In this document: positions 25,871 to 33,968 of the stretch, in pieces
How positions within the stretch are numbered: position 1 is the stretch's first letter
How the letters are laid out: the number at the start of each line of letters is the position of its first letter
The notes under the pieces: model-generated
The model's database searches: none
Seen by the model: only the letters and a program-made list of their open reading frames with translations
What the model was told of the DNA's origin: nothing
DNA from: Deltaproteobacteria bacterium GWA2_45_12
GTDB lineage: Bacteria > UBA10199
Assembly: GCA_001797365.1 (NCBI GenBank)
Contig: MGPH01000037.1
Coordinates: 9,897 to 67,466, forward strand
Direction: 5' to 3'
DNA length: 57,570 bases
Translations under genes and position numbers: made by a program

Positions 25871-26757
25871 TAATTGGAATCTACAAATTGTACATTCACT
25901 TTGTGAGGAATAAGTTTTTTATCATGGGCCATGTCCAAAAACAACTGCACGGCTTTTTTGCCATCGGCTTCATAATCCAGTGTACGCTGGTTTACATACA
26001 TTCCTACAAATGTGTCGGCGGTTTCGGGGCTTAATCCACGGGCATACTTCATGGCGTGAGCCAAGCCATCTTTTCGGTGTTCCAGGCCATAGGCAATGCT
26101 TGCTTTTTGGATGCGGGCCAATTTTTTCATCATTTCAGGCCCAAGATTCCTTCGCACCGCGTTTCCACCCAACGGAAGAGGCAGCCCACCTGTAAGGCCT
26201 GCCCACCATTTTCCCAAATCGACAATGAGTTTAAAACCCATGTCTTGGTATTGCAGTTGTCCTTCGTGGATGATAAGCCCGCAGTCAGCCTTGCCTTCTT
26301 TGACAACATCCAAAATCTGATCAAAAGGGACAACAATGTGTTCAAACTGGGGTTCTAAAATTTTTAACGCTAAAAAAGCACTGGTCATGGTGCCAGGCAC
26401 GGCCACAAGTTTTTGTTTTATATCGGAAATGGGGAAAGATTCTTTGGCCACGACCATGGGGCCATAGTTTTCACCCATGGAGGCCCCGCTGCCTAAAAGG
26501 GCGTATTTATCGGCCAAGTAAGCATAGGCATGAATGGAGACGGCCGAAATTTCATAGGTTCCCTTCATGGCTTCGCGGTTTAAGGTTTCGATGTCTTTAA
26601 GGACATGTTCAAAGGTGAAGCCCTCATTGGGCACTTTGTGTTCGGCCAGACCATAAAACATGAAAGCATCGTCTGAATCAGGGCTATGGGCAATATGAAT
26701 GAGCATAAGGGGTTTGTTGCTAACAAAGACCTCTTGATTTAGCAACTTTTTTGGCAA
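25870..26757 (-). CDS. mqnD: 1,4-dihydroxy-6-naphthoate synthase (futalosine menaquinone pathway)
   Basis: Up to 295 residues. [14 protein letters not shown] is the substrate-binding signature of MqnD, followed by [27 protein letters not shown]-type blocks and [13 protein letters not shown], as in the periplasmic-binding-protein fold of this enzyme. MqnD converts cyclic dehypoxanthine futalosine to 1,4-dihydroxy-6-naphthoate, an intermediate of menaquinone made by the alternative route. Start uncertain: a TTG at 26757 has GGGGAAG at good distance, while the ATG at 26705 has none. No other mqn genes lie nearby. Confidence 0.87.
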   Translation of the reverse strand: [295 protein letters not shown]

Positions 26758-26760
26758 ATT

Positions 26761-26794
26761 CTTCCCCTACTTTTGGGGGAAGGGGGTTTTTTTT
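26761..26794. promoter_or_regulatory. Hairpin covering the putative mqnD ribosome site
   Basis: CTTCCCC and GGGGAAG form a stem. On the minus strand the GGGGAAG is the likely Shine-Dalgarno of mqnD, so the stem could hide it. On the plus strand it is followed by a T run and could work as a terminator for readthrough from the other side. Confidence 0.4.
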
Positions 26795-26920
26795 GTTTGT
26801 CCTTTAGAGACCCTTTGTTAGACCCAAGCATGGGGTTTTGAGTTCCCCATTTCAAAAACGGAAAAGAGCCAATATGTTAAAAAACTTAATAATTTCATAT
26901 ATTTAATAAAATTTAAGAGC

Positions 26921-26936
26921 TGGCACAGGGCTTGCT
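26921..26936 (+). promoter_or_regulatory. Candidate sigma-54 promoter
   Basis: TGGCAC-AGGGC-TTGCT, exact consensus match. Transcription would start near 26947, inside or just ahead of two hairpins, and continue into the CNNM/CBS gene at 27154. Confidence 0.75.
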
Positions 26937-26940
26937 TTAG

Positions 26941-27015
26941 TATAAGGGTGGTTGATTAAACCTCCTTATACCCTCCGAGCCGTCTACGGTTTGAAACAAA
27001 AGAATCGTAGGCGGC
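26941..27015 (+). ncRNA. Structured leader or small RNA after the sigma-54 promoter
   Basis: Hairpin 1 pairs TATAAGG (26941) with CCTTATA (26964-26970). Hairpin 2 pairs GCCGTCTACG (26979-26988) with CGTAGGCGGC (27006-27015) with one G-U. Together they occupy the start of the long (about 200-base) leader of the CNNM/CBS gene. The loop CCTCC resembles an anti-Shine-Dalgarno sequence. Function unknown. Confidence 0.4.
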
Positions 27016-27153
27016 TTACCCCCAAATTCCCATTAAACACCAAAAATAGAACATCAAACATTGAAGAGTTTTTTACGATCTTCGAAGTCCAAACTTCGAT
27101 GCCCGAAAAAGGCTTGGGATTTTAGTCCAATCCATTTAAGATCGCCTCGGTTT

Positions 27154-28215
27154 ATGCCTGAATTTGGAATTATTCATGATCATACTTTTTCTCTCGTTCT
27201 TACCATTGTTTTTGTGGTGTTGAATGGTTTTTTTGTCGCGGCTGAGTTTGCCTTGGTAAAAGTGCGTGCTACTTTCCTGGAAGTTCTTGTCAAAAAAGGA
27301 AATACCCTAGCCAAACTAGCCTTTGGAATGGTGAAGCACCTGGATGCTTATCTTTCGGTCACGCAGTTGGGGATTACACTTGCTAGCCTTGGGTTAGGGT
27401 GGATCGGAGAGCCTGCCTTGGCGGATTTATTTCATGGAATTTTGGTGAAAGGGAATATTCATATTTCTGATGTTACCTTGCATTCCATATCTTTTGCTGT
27501 GGCTTTTATTTTATTGTCAGGCTTGCACATTGTTGTTGGGGAGTTGGTGCCTAAATCAATCGCCATCCGCGTTGCTGATAAGATAATTCTTTTGGTGGCC
27601 CTTCCCATGCGGTTTTTTTACATTATTTTCTTTCCGTTCATGTGGATCTTAAATGGTATTTCGAATACCATTCTTAAAATAATCCGCATTCCACCTGCGG
27701 GAGGGCCTGCCAGGGCTCATTCAGAAGAAGAAATAAAACTCATTGTTGAAGACTCGTTTGAAGAAGGGGCCATTGGTCCGCGCAAACGATTGCTCCTTGA
27801 TAAAGCCATCGATTTTTCGCACAAAAAAGTTCACAACATCATGATCCCTGCCGATAAAATGGTTTGTTTTTATGTCGACGACCCTGTTCGTATCAATATC
27901 GACAAGGCCATGGAATCGGGTCATACGCGGTTTCCCCTGATTGATACTGATAAAAAGAAGATATTGGGTTTTATCCACATGAAGGATATTATTTGGAATC
28001 TGGAACATGAGAAGGTGATCAATCTTTTTGATTTGCGCCGGCCCATCTTGAGTTTGGATGTGGACATGGGACTGGATGCCGCCCTCCGGCGTTTTCAAAA
28101 CGCCAAAATCCATATTGCCATTGTTGAAGACGTTCATGGGAACGTGCAGGGGCTTGTGACCTTGGAAGATGTTATTGAACAGATTGTGGGCGAGATTGAA
28201 GATGAATTTGAATAA
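27154..28215 (+). CDS. CNNM/CBS-domain membrane protein (HlyC/CorC family, short form)
   Basis: 354 residues from the ATG at 27154; an upstream TTG would add 31 charged residues unlike a membrane start. Residues 10-200 hold the CNNM transmembrane domain (TIVFVVLNGFFVAAEFALVKVR, SVTQLGITLASLGLGWIGEPA, VVGELVPKSIAI). Residues 215-350 are a CBS pair (VHNIMIPADKM, GFIHMKDI, GLVTLEDVIEQIVGEIEDEF). The C-terminal CorC_HlyC domain is absent. The family moves or senses magnesium or other cations. A sigma-54-type promoter and hairpin leader lie upstream. Confidence 0.88.
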   Translation: MPEFGIIHDHTFSLVLTIVFVVLNGFFVAAEFALVKVRATFLEVLVKKGNTLAKLAFGMVKHLDAYLSVTQLGITLASLGLGWIGEPALADLFHGILVKGNIHISDVTLHSISFAVAFILLSGLHIVVGELVPKSIAIRVADKIILLVALPMRFFYIIFFPFMWILNGISNTILKIIRIPPAGGPARAHSEEEIKLIVEDSFEEGAIGPRKRLLLDKAIDFSHKKVHNIMIPADKMVCFYVDDPVRINIDKAMESGHTRFPLIDTDKKKILGFIHMKDIIWNLEHEKVINLFDLRRPILSLDVDMGLDAALRRFQNAKIHIAIVEDVHGNVQGLVTLEDVIEQIVGEIEDEFE

Positions 28216-28217
28216 AT

Positions 28218-28245
28218 GTAGGGACAATCCTAGGATTGTCCCTAC
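28218..28245. repeat. GTAGGGACAATCCT palindrome (28 bp)
   Basis: GTAGGGACAATCCT followed by its exact complement. Same family and sequence as 46860, 48994 and, with one base change, 51063. It lies between two convergent genes. Confidence 0.9.
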
Positions 28246-28255
28246 ACAGATTATC

Positions 28256-29116
28256 CTAACGTGAGACAAACGCTTTCAATAAAACAAAAAATTTCTCACA
28301 AAAATTAAGTTTTATTTTTTTATCATAAACCGGGTAACGGTGTTTTTTGATTTTAAATAAAATTTTCTGGTAAACATATCCCATGATACGGGCGGCCAAA
28401 AGTTTCCCTTTTTTATCTTTTTTGAATTCTTCAAAACTAAGCTGATAGTAGGAAAGCGCCCGGTCAAATTCAAAATCCATGAGCTTGATGAAAGTTTCAT
28501 CATGCCGGCGATCAAAAATATCTTGGGTGGTAAGACCAAATTTTTTTAAATCTTCTTCTGGCAGGTAAACACGGCCTTTTTCGAGATCGACACCCACATC
28601 ACGAATAATATTGGTGAGCTGAAGGGCCAGCCCCAGGTTAATGGCCATTTGGTCTGCAGTGGGGCTTTCGTACTCAAAAATCTTCATGCAGGTAAGCCCC
28701 ACAATGCCCGCGACGCGGTAACAATATTGATAAAGTTCGTCAAAGGTCCGGTAGGTTTTTTTGCCGATATCCATTTCACAACCTTCAACCAGTTTTAAAA
28801 AATAATCCTGCGGAATCTTGAAGTGTTGAACGGTTTTTTGAAGCTCGCATAAAAGGGGAAGGGTTGCTGTTTCTGTATAAAGTTTGTGGATTTCCTCTTT
28901 CCAATAATTGATCAATTCTTGCTGGCGTGCGGGGTTGTTTTCTTCATCAACGACATCATCAACCACCCTAAAAAAAGCATATACTGACTGGATGGCCAGT
29001 CTTTTCTCACGGGATAAAAAGAAGAATGAACTGGAAAAATTTGATTTGCTTTTGGAAGTGATGGCCCGGGCGCTGCTTTGGGTAAGAATGACGGGTGAAG
29101 TTTGGGATTGAATCAT
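28256..29116 (-). CDS. Squalene/phytoene synthase family enzyme (HpnD-like)
   Basis: 286 residues from the ATG at 29116, which overlaps the preceding stop as ATGA. Both aspartate motifs of prenyl head-to-head synthases are present: DDVVDE (first) and NIIRDVGVDLEKGRVYLP (second), with AIQSVYAFFRVVDD and ALQLTNIIRD. This makes presqualene diphosphate or phytoene from farnesyl or geranylgeranyl diphosphate. Pairing with a degenerate homolog argues for the hopanoid-type HpnC/HpnD pair, though no hpnE or shc lies in the window. Confidence 0.85.
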   Translation of the reverse strand: MIQSQTSPVILTQSSARAITSKSKSNFSSSFFFLSREKRLAIQSVYAFFRVVDDVVDEENNPARQQELINYWKEEIHKLYTETATLPLLCELQKTVQHFKIPQDYFLKLVEGCEMDIGKKTYRTFDELYQYCYRVAGIVGLTCMKIFEYESPTADQMAINLGLALQLTNIIRDVGVDLEKGRVYLPEEDLKKFGLTTQDIFDRRHDETFIKLMDFEFDRALSYYQLSFEEFKKDKKGKLLAARIMGYVYQKILFKIKKHRYPVYDKKIKLNFCEKFFVLLKAFVSR

Positions 29117-29967
29117 AAGTGATACGGGGCCTGTTGCAACATTAATGGCCAAAGGTCTCTTTTCTCCAACGGGGGATTATTGTCAAAGATATTTTCCCAA
29201 TTATTTTTTATGTTTTCTAACCAGGTATTCCCTTGGTGATATAAGACCGTTAAGGCTCCCCCCGTATTTGTTGGGATTTTATTTAACAAAGAAGAGGATT
29301 CTTCATACAAATTTCTGATTTTGTCCGTGTGGTGCATGACAAGTCTTCTCAAATTTTCATTAACTTTTTTCCCTTGATAGTTTTTTTCATCATAACGGAA
29401 AAGCCCCATGTCTTCCTGGGCAAAGATCATTTTTTCTGATTGGTGATACAGGGGAATCTTCTTTAAACGGATGGTTAATTCCAAAGCTGTGGCTAAAATC
29501 CTGGCTTGTTCAATAAGTTTTGGGGCCGGGTAACCCATAAGATGCATGGCGATTTCTGTGAATGGGCCGACTGTTGCAGAGGATGTATGAACCAAATCGG
29601 AAAAACGGTCCCATTTCTTTTTGATCCAATCTTTTTTACGACCCCGAATCATCAAAACCGGCAACGATGGAGAAATTTGATGTTGATTGGCTGATAAAAC
29701 AATTTCTTTGAAGAAAGGATCTTCTTGCGGATTGACGGCAAGACTTTCCCACTGGGTCAGGATCGACATGACGTTGATATTTTTTTGCCAGGTGATATTT
29801 TCGAGTTGGATATGGAATGAATAAAATATTTCAAGGGTTGAAAAGATTTGGGGAGACAACTGTTTTTTCAAAAATTCTGGGAGGATGGAATTATTATGGG
29901 CAAAAAAAGGTTGAGAGGATTTTTTTCTAATTTTCAAATTTTGAAACCAGCTGATGCCCAAAGTCAT
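29113..29967 (-). CDS. Degenerate squalene/phytoene synthase homolog (HpnC-like position)
   Basis: 284 residues. The middle (SSATVGPFTEIAMHLMGY, LIEQARILATALELTIRLKK) aligns with the family core, and EKMIFAQEDMGLF sits where active enzymes have the RIYLPQEDL block. But both aspartate-rich motifs are lost: the second reads LTIRLKKIPLYHQ and no DDxxDE is visible in the first third. It should not bind magnesium-diphosphate normally. Translational overlap with the HpnD-like gene suggests a structural or accessory subunit, or decay. Confidence 0.65.
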   Translation of the reverse strand: MTLGISWFQNLKIRKKSSQPFFAHNNSILPEFLKKQLSPQIFSTLEIFYSFHIQLENITWQKNINVMSILTQWESLAVNPQEDPFFKEIVLSANQHQISPSLPVLMIRGRKKDWIKKKWDRFSDLVHTSSATVGPFTEIAMHLMGYPAPKLIEQARILATALELTIRLKKIPLYHQSEKMIFAQEDMGLFRYDEKNYQGKKVNENLRRLVMHHTDKIRNLYEESSSLLNKIPTNTGGALTVLYHQGNTWLENIKNNWENIFDNNPPLEKRDLWPLMLQQAPYHL

Positions 29968-29979
29968 AATAGAGAGCTC

Positions 29980-30306
29980 TTATTTTTGTTTTTGGGATGC
30001 TTTTTGAAAACGAATGATGCCCTTGATTTTTTCTTTGTCTTTGTGGATGAGTCTTGAGGCTTCAGAATTACTCAATTCGCTGTGTAACCCTGTGGAAGAC
30101 TCTTCGGTAAAAAATTCATCCGGTTTTTTACGGGCGCGGCTGGTCAGCTTGACCTTGCGGGCTTCTTTTCTTAAGGCGGGATCGGCATAAACGCCATCAG
30201 CAAGTTTAATAAACCCGATATCGCGTACCCCTCCCATTGGCTCGTAATCGTCCGGGTCAAGCTTGTCACCTTTTTCCCAATTGAATTTTTTCTTTTTCGC
30301 GGCCAT
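29980..30306 (-). CDS. Small basic hypothetical protein
   Basis: 108 residues from the ATG at 30306 (AAGKKKKF-type basic start MAAKKKKFNWEKGD). Highly charged, with EEFFTEESSTG-like acidic patch and a Lys-rich end (IIRFQKASQKQK). No signal or membrane segment. It ends 12 bases before the squalene-synthase-like gene. The family is not recognised; a GTG 9 bases upstream is an alternative start. Confidence 0.6.
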   Translation of the reverse strand: MAAKKKKFNWEKGDKLDPDDYEPMGGVRDIGFIKLADGVYADPALRKEARKVKLTSRARKKPDEFFTEESSTGLHSELSNSEASRLIHKDKEKIKGIIRFQKASQKQK

Positions 30307-30325
30307 TGGAGTCACCCTACATCAA

Positions 30326-30365
30326 TAAAAAAGGCAGCAAACTTTTTGAAAGGTTTGCTGCCTTT
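30326..30365 (-). terminator. Strong rho-independent terminator of the HU gene
   Basis: AAAGGCAGCAAAC and GTTTGCTGCCTTT form a 13-bp stem with a 10-base loop; on the minus strand it is followed by a T run. Confidence 0.92.
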
Positions 30366-30386
30366 GACTATAGCATAAGCCATTCG

Positions 30387-30659
30387 TTAAGCGACCAGAT
30401 TTTTGAGAGCTTGGCCGGCTTTGAATTTTGGAACACGGGATGCCTTGATTTTAATTTCGGCACCCGTTTGAGGATTGCGTCCAATGCGGGCTTTTCTCTT
30501 GGCAATGGAGAAAGTGCCAAAACCTGTAAGGGTGATTTTGTCACCTTTCTTCAGGCATTTTGCAACGGCATTGGTTGCAGAGTTCAACGCATTTTCAGCC
30601 AAAGCCTTGGCGCAACCACAGTCTTTGGCAATTTGATTGATAAGTTCAGCTTTTGTCAT
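30387..30659 (-). CDS. HU-family DNA-binding protein
   Basis: 90 residues, the typical length. MTKAELINQIA opens the helical dimerisation part; GFGTFSIAKRKARIGRNPQTGAEIKI contains the beta-arm with the Arg-Asn-Pro tip that kinks DNA. AAGGAGG lies 6 bases before the ATG. It is divergent from gyrA. Two cysteines (CGCAKA, KCLKK) are unusual for HU. Confidence 0.95.
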   Translation of the reverse strand: MTKAELINQIAKDCGCAKALAENALNSATNAVAKCLKKGDKITLTGFGTFSIAKRKARIGRNPQTGAEIKIKASRVPKFKAGQALKNLVA

Positions 30660-30755
30660 TTTCTACCTCCTTGAAGGCGTTAGAGTAGGTCTTTATTGTT
30701 TGCGAAAAATATTTTTCAAAAACTTTAAAGACCAAATTTTTTGGAGAACTCTATC

Positions 30756-30799
30756 AGTGTCTGATGACACTTAAAAAAGTGATCACCGGCAAACGCCGA
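30756..30799. promoter_or_regulatory. Cluster of small palindromes in the HU-gyrA divergent region
   Basis: AGTGTC-TGAT-GACACT (30756-30771), GTGATCAC (30779-30786) and CGGC-AAAC-GCCG follow each other within 45 bases, about 100 bases upstream of HU. They could be operators in the 371-base gap between HU and gyrA. Nothing else but a gyrA promoter is seen in the gap. Confidence 0.35.
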
Positions 30800-30954
30800 T
30801 AAAATAAGTGAAAGCTATGATAGAAGACAGCAAACCAAAGTCAAGGTTAAAAAAGCGGGCGAAGCATTTTTTTAAACTTTTTCCAGTTTTCAATTTTTGA
30901 CAAGTTGTCCCTGAATGTTCAGTTTTTACTTTCGGCTTTTGAACTCTTTTCGCG

Positions 30955-30983
30955 TTGACATTTGGGGGGGGATACCCTAATTT
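30955..30983 (+). promoter_or_regulatory. Sigma-70 promoter of gyrA
   Basis: TTGACA, 17 bases, TAATTT, ending about 48 bases before the gyrA ATG. The spacer holds a run of eight G residues. Confidence 0.7.
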
Positions 30984-31030
30984 TCAACCTAGTTTTTTCT
31001 GGGTAAATTCCCCGGTTTTTCTACTCAATT

Positions 31031-33496
31031 ATGGTCGAATCAAAAGAAGTTATTCCCGTCAGTATTGAAGATGAAATGCGGCATTCCTACCTTGATTACG
31101 CCATGAGCGTCATCGTTGGTCGTGCCCTCCCTGATGTGCGTGACGGGCTAAAGCCCGTTCATCGCCGCATCCTTTACGCCATGTTCCGCGAAGGGATTCT
31201 TTCATCCAAGCGCTATTCCAAGTGCGCCGGGGTGGTGGGGGAAGTGCTCAAAAAATATCATCCCCATGGGGATTCGGCTGTTTATGAAACCCTGGTGCGC
31301 ATGGCCCAGGAATGGAACATGCGTTATCTGCTCATTGACGGGCAGGGTAATTTTGGCTCTGTTGATGGCGATTCCCCTGCAGCCTACCGTTATACCGAAT
31401 GTCGTTTGATGGCCTTGGCTGAAGAAATGATGGCCGACATCGACAAGAATACGGTCGATTTCACCCCTAATTTTGATGAATCAACCCTGGAGCCCATTGT
31501 TTTACCCACAAAGATTCCCAATCTCTTGATTAATGGTTCGGAAGGGATTGCCGTAGGGATGGCCACCAAAATCCCTCCGCATAATTTGTCTGAAATTATT
31601 GATGCCCTTATCTTGCTCATCAACCAGCCCGAGACCAGTTTGGATGACATCATGAAAATTGTCCCGGGGCCTGATTTTCCCACGGCAGCTTTTATTTATG
31701 GCCGCCAGGGTATTCGCCAAGCCTACGAAACAGGGCGGGGAATTATTCATTTAAGAGCCCGTGCCGAAATCGAAAAAATGGCCAAGGGGGAACGGGAAGC
31801 CATTATTATTTCCCAAATACCGTTTCAGGTGAATAAAGCCCGTCTTATTGAGTCAATTGCCGGGTTGGTTAATGAGGACAAAATCGACGGGATTTCGGAA
31901 ATCCGTGATGAATCAGATCGGGAAGGCATGCGTATTGTCATCGAGTTAAAAAAGAATGTTGAGTCGGCCGTGGTTCTCAATCAACTTTACAAGCATACGG
32001 CCATGCAGTCTTCCTTTGGGATCATCATGCTTACCATTGTGGGTGGGCAACCCCGCATTTTGGCACTGCGCGATGTTTTAAAACTCTTTTTGGAACATCG
32101 AAAAGAAGTGGTGGTCCGTCGTACCATTTTTGAATTGGAAGAAGCCCAAAAACGCGCCCACATTTTAGAAGGTCTGAAAATCGCGGTTGAAAATATTGAT
32201 GCGGTCATTGAACTCATCAAAAAATCCCCCAATCCTCCCATAGCCAAAACAGGGTTAATGGAAAAGTTCGGGTTAACCGAGATCCAAGCCCAGGCCATTT
32301 TGGAAATGAGGTTGGGTCGGCTCACAGGTCTGGAACGGGACAAGATTTTACAGGAATACAAGGAAGTTTTGGTTCTTATCGAAAAGTTAAAATCCATTCT
32401 GGGTAGCGAAAAGCTGGTGTTTGAAATCATTGTCCAGGAATTAAATGAAATAAAAGAAAAATATGGTGATGTCCGGAAAACAGAAATTATCGCCAATACT
32501 GTAGATCATTTCTCTGATGAAGATTTGATTCAGGAAGAAGATGTGGTGGTGACCATCAGCCACCTGGGTTACGTCAAACGCAACCCCATTGACACCTACC
32601 GTGCGCAAAACCGTGGTGGACGTGGGAAAATGGGTATGGACGTGCGTGATGACGATTTTGTAAAGGAAATTTTTATTGCAAGCACCCACAGTTATCTTCT
32701 GGTGTTCACCAATTTGGGGCGGGTTTATTGGTTGAAAGTGCATGAAATCCCCGAGGCAGGCCGCACGGCACGGGGAAGGGCCATTACCAATCTGATTGCC
32801 CTTAAAGGCGATGAAAAAGTGGCCGCCATTTTGCCTGTGCGAGAATTTTCGCCCGGTCAATTCATTGTTTTTGTCACGCTTAAGGGCACAGTTAAAAAAA
32901 CCAGCCTGGATGCCTATGCCAATATCCGTATGGGGGGCATTATCGCCCTGGGTATTGACCAGGGGGATGAACTTGTCGAGGTAAAATTAAGTGACGGGAA
33001 ACGAGATGTGCTCATTGGCACCAAGGAAGGGCAAACAATCCGCTTTACCGAAGATGAAGTGCGTTCCATGGGCCGCCAAGCCACCGGGGTTCGGGGCATT
33101 AGCCTGGCGGATAATGATGCTGTGGTGGGGATGGGCCTTGTAGATGCGGGATCCACGGTTTTGACCGTTTCTGAAAACGGTTATGGCAAGCGCACCAGTA
33201 CCGATGAATACCGTGTGCAGGGGCGTGGGGGTAGTGGCGTTGTAACCATGAAGACGACCGAAAAAACAGGTTTGGTCATTGGAACATTGCAGGTAAAAGA
33301 CACTGACGATGTCATGCTGATGACCACCATGGGTAAAATTATCCGTCTTCATGTAAATCAAATTTCAATGATTGGCCGCAATACGCAAGGGGTACGGCTT
33401 ATCCAAATGGAGCCTGGCGAAAAAGTGGTGAGTGTGGCCATTTTGGCTGAACAGGAAAATTCTGAAGGCCCCAAAGAAGGGGATGTTCAGGCATGA
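31031..33496 (+). CDS. gyrA: DNA gyrase subunit A
   Basis: 821 residues. MSVIVGRALPDVRDGLKPVHRRIL opens the breakage-reunion domain in two conserved blocks; YRYTE carries the catalytic tyrosine; HPHGDSAVYETL is the quinolone-resistance-determining region, with Ser and Glu at the positions equivalent to E. coli 83 and 87. The C-terminal pinwheel includes the GyrA box as QNRGGRGKMG, arguing for GyrA rather than ParC. gyrB is not in the window. It overlaps the next gene by ATGA. The ribosome site is not obvious. Confidence 0.97.
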   Translation: MVESKEVIPVSIEDEMRHSYLDYAMSVIVGRALPDVRDGLKPVHRRILYAMFREGILSSKRYSKCAGVVGEVLKKYHPHGDSAVYETLVRMAQEWNMRYLLIDGQGNFGSVDGDSPAAYRYTECRLMALAEEMMADIDKNTVDFTPNFDESTLEPIVLPTKIPNLLINGSEGIAVGMATKIPPHNLSEIIDALILLINQPETSLDDIMKIVPGPDFPTAAFIYGRQGIRQAYETGRGIIHLRARAEIEKMAKGEREAIIISQIPFQVNKARLIESIAGLVNEDKIDGISEIRDESDREGMRIVIELKKNVESAVVLNQLYKHTAMQSSFGIIMLTIVGGQPRILALRDVLKLFLEHRKEVVVRRTIFELEEAQKRAHILEGLKIAVENIDAVIELIKKSPNPPIAKTGLMEKFGLTEIQAQAILEMRLGRLTGLERDKILQEYKEVLVLIEKLKSILGSEKLVFEIIVQELNEIKEKYGDVRKTEIIANTVDHFSDEDLIQEEDVVVTISHLGYVKRNPIDTYRAQNRGGRGKMGMDVRDDDFVKEIFIASTHSYLLVFTNLGRVYWLKVHEIPEAGRTARGRAITNLIALKGDEKVAAILPVREFSPGQFIVFVTLKGTVKKTSLDAYANIRMGGIIALGIDQGDELVEVKLSDGKRDVLIGTKEGQTIRFTEDEVRSMGRQATGVRGISLADNDAVVGMGLVDAGSTVLTVSENGYGKRTSTDEYRVQGRGGSGVVTMKTTEKTGLVIGTLQVKDTDDVMLMTTMGKIIRLHVNQISMIGRNTQGVRLIQMEPGEKVVSVAILAEQENSEGPKEGDVQA

Positions 33497-33957
33497 AACA
33501 CTTTTTTGTTGTCATCAGCTTTTTATTTATCTTTGCCTGCCAGGGTTCTCATGAAAAAAAACAGCCTTCTTTGCCACCCCCTCCTTCTCAACCCACAGCA
33601 AGTCTTGCCACCAAGCAGGGAAATTTTGTCTTGCAATTGGAAATTGCCAATACCCCCGAAAAACGGGAACAGGGCTTGATGCACCGCACCGATCTTGGTG
33701 ATGACAAGGCAATGCTTTTTATTTGGGATGAAAATGTCTTAAGTTCTTTTTGGATGAAGGATACACCTACGGCTTTGGACATTATCTTTCTTAACGATAA
33801 AAAAGTGGTGACCTATATTGCTCCGGATAACAAACCTCTTTCGGAAGATCTTATCACCCCCTTAAAGCCCTTTCGCTATGCCTTGGAAGTAAAGGCGGGG
33901 TTTGCTCTCAAAACAGGCCTGAAGGTGGGGGACATTATTGAATTTTCTTTGCCATAA
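33493..33957 (+). CDS. DUF192 lipoprotein
   Basis: 154 residues. A signal peptide ends at the lipobox IFAC (about residue 16). A Pro/Gln-rich linker leads to the DUF192 domain: EIANTPEKREQGLMHR, FIWDENVLSSFWMKDTPTALDIIFL and KVVTY are its conserved blocks. DUF192 proteins are small secreted beta-proteins of unknown role. It overlaps gyrA by 4 bases and precedes the FHA activator by 11, so the three may be one operon. Confidence 0.85.
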   Translation: MKHFFVVISFLFIFACQGSHEKKQPSLPPPPSQPTASLATKQGNFVLQLEIANTPEKREQGLMHRTDLGDDKAMLFIWDENVLSSFWMKDTPTALDIIFLNDKKVVTYIAPDNKPLSEDLITPLKPFRYALEVKAGFALKTGLKVGDIIEFSLP

Positions 33958-33968
33958 GGGGGCTTCCC

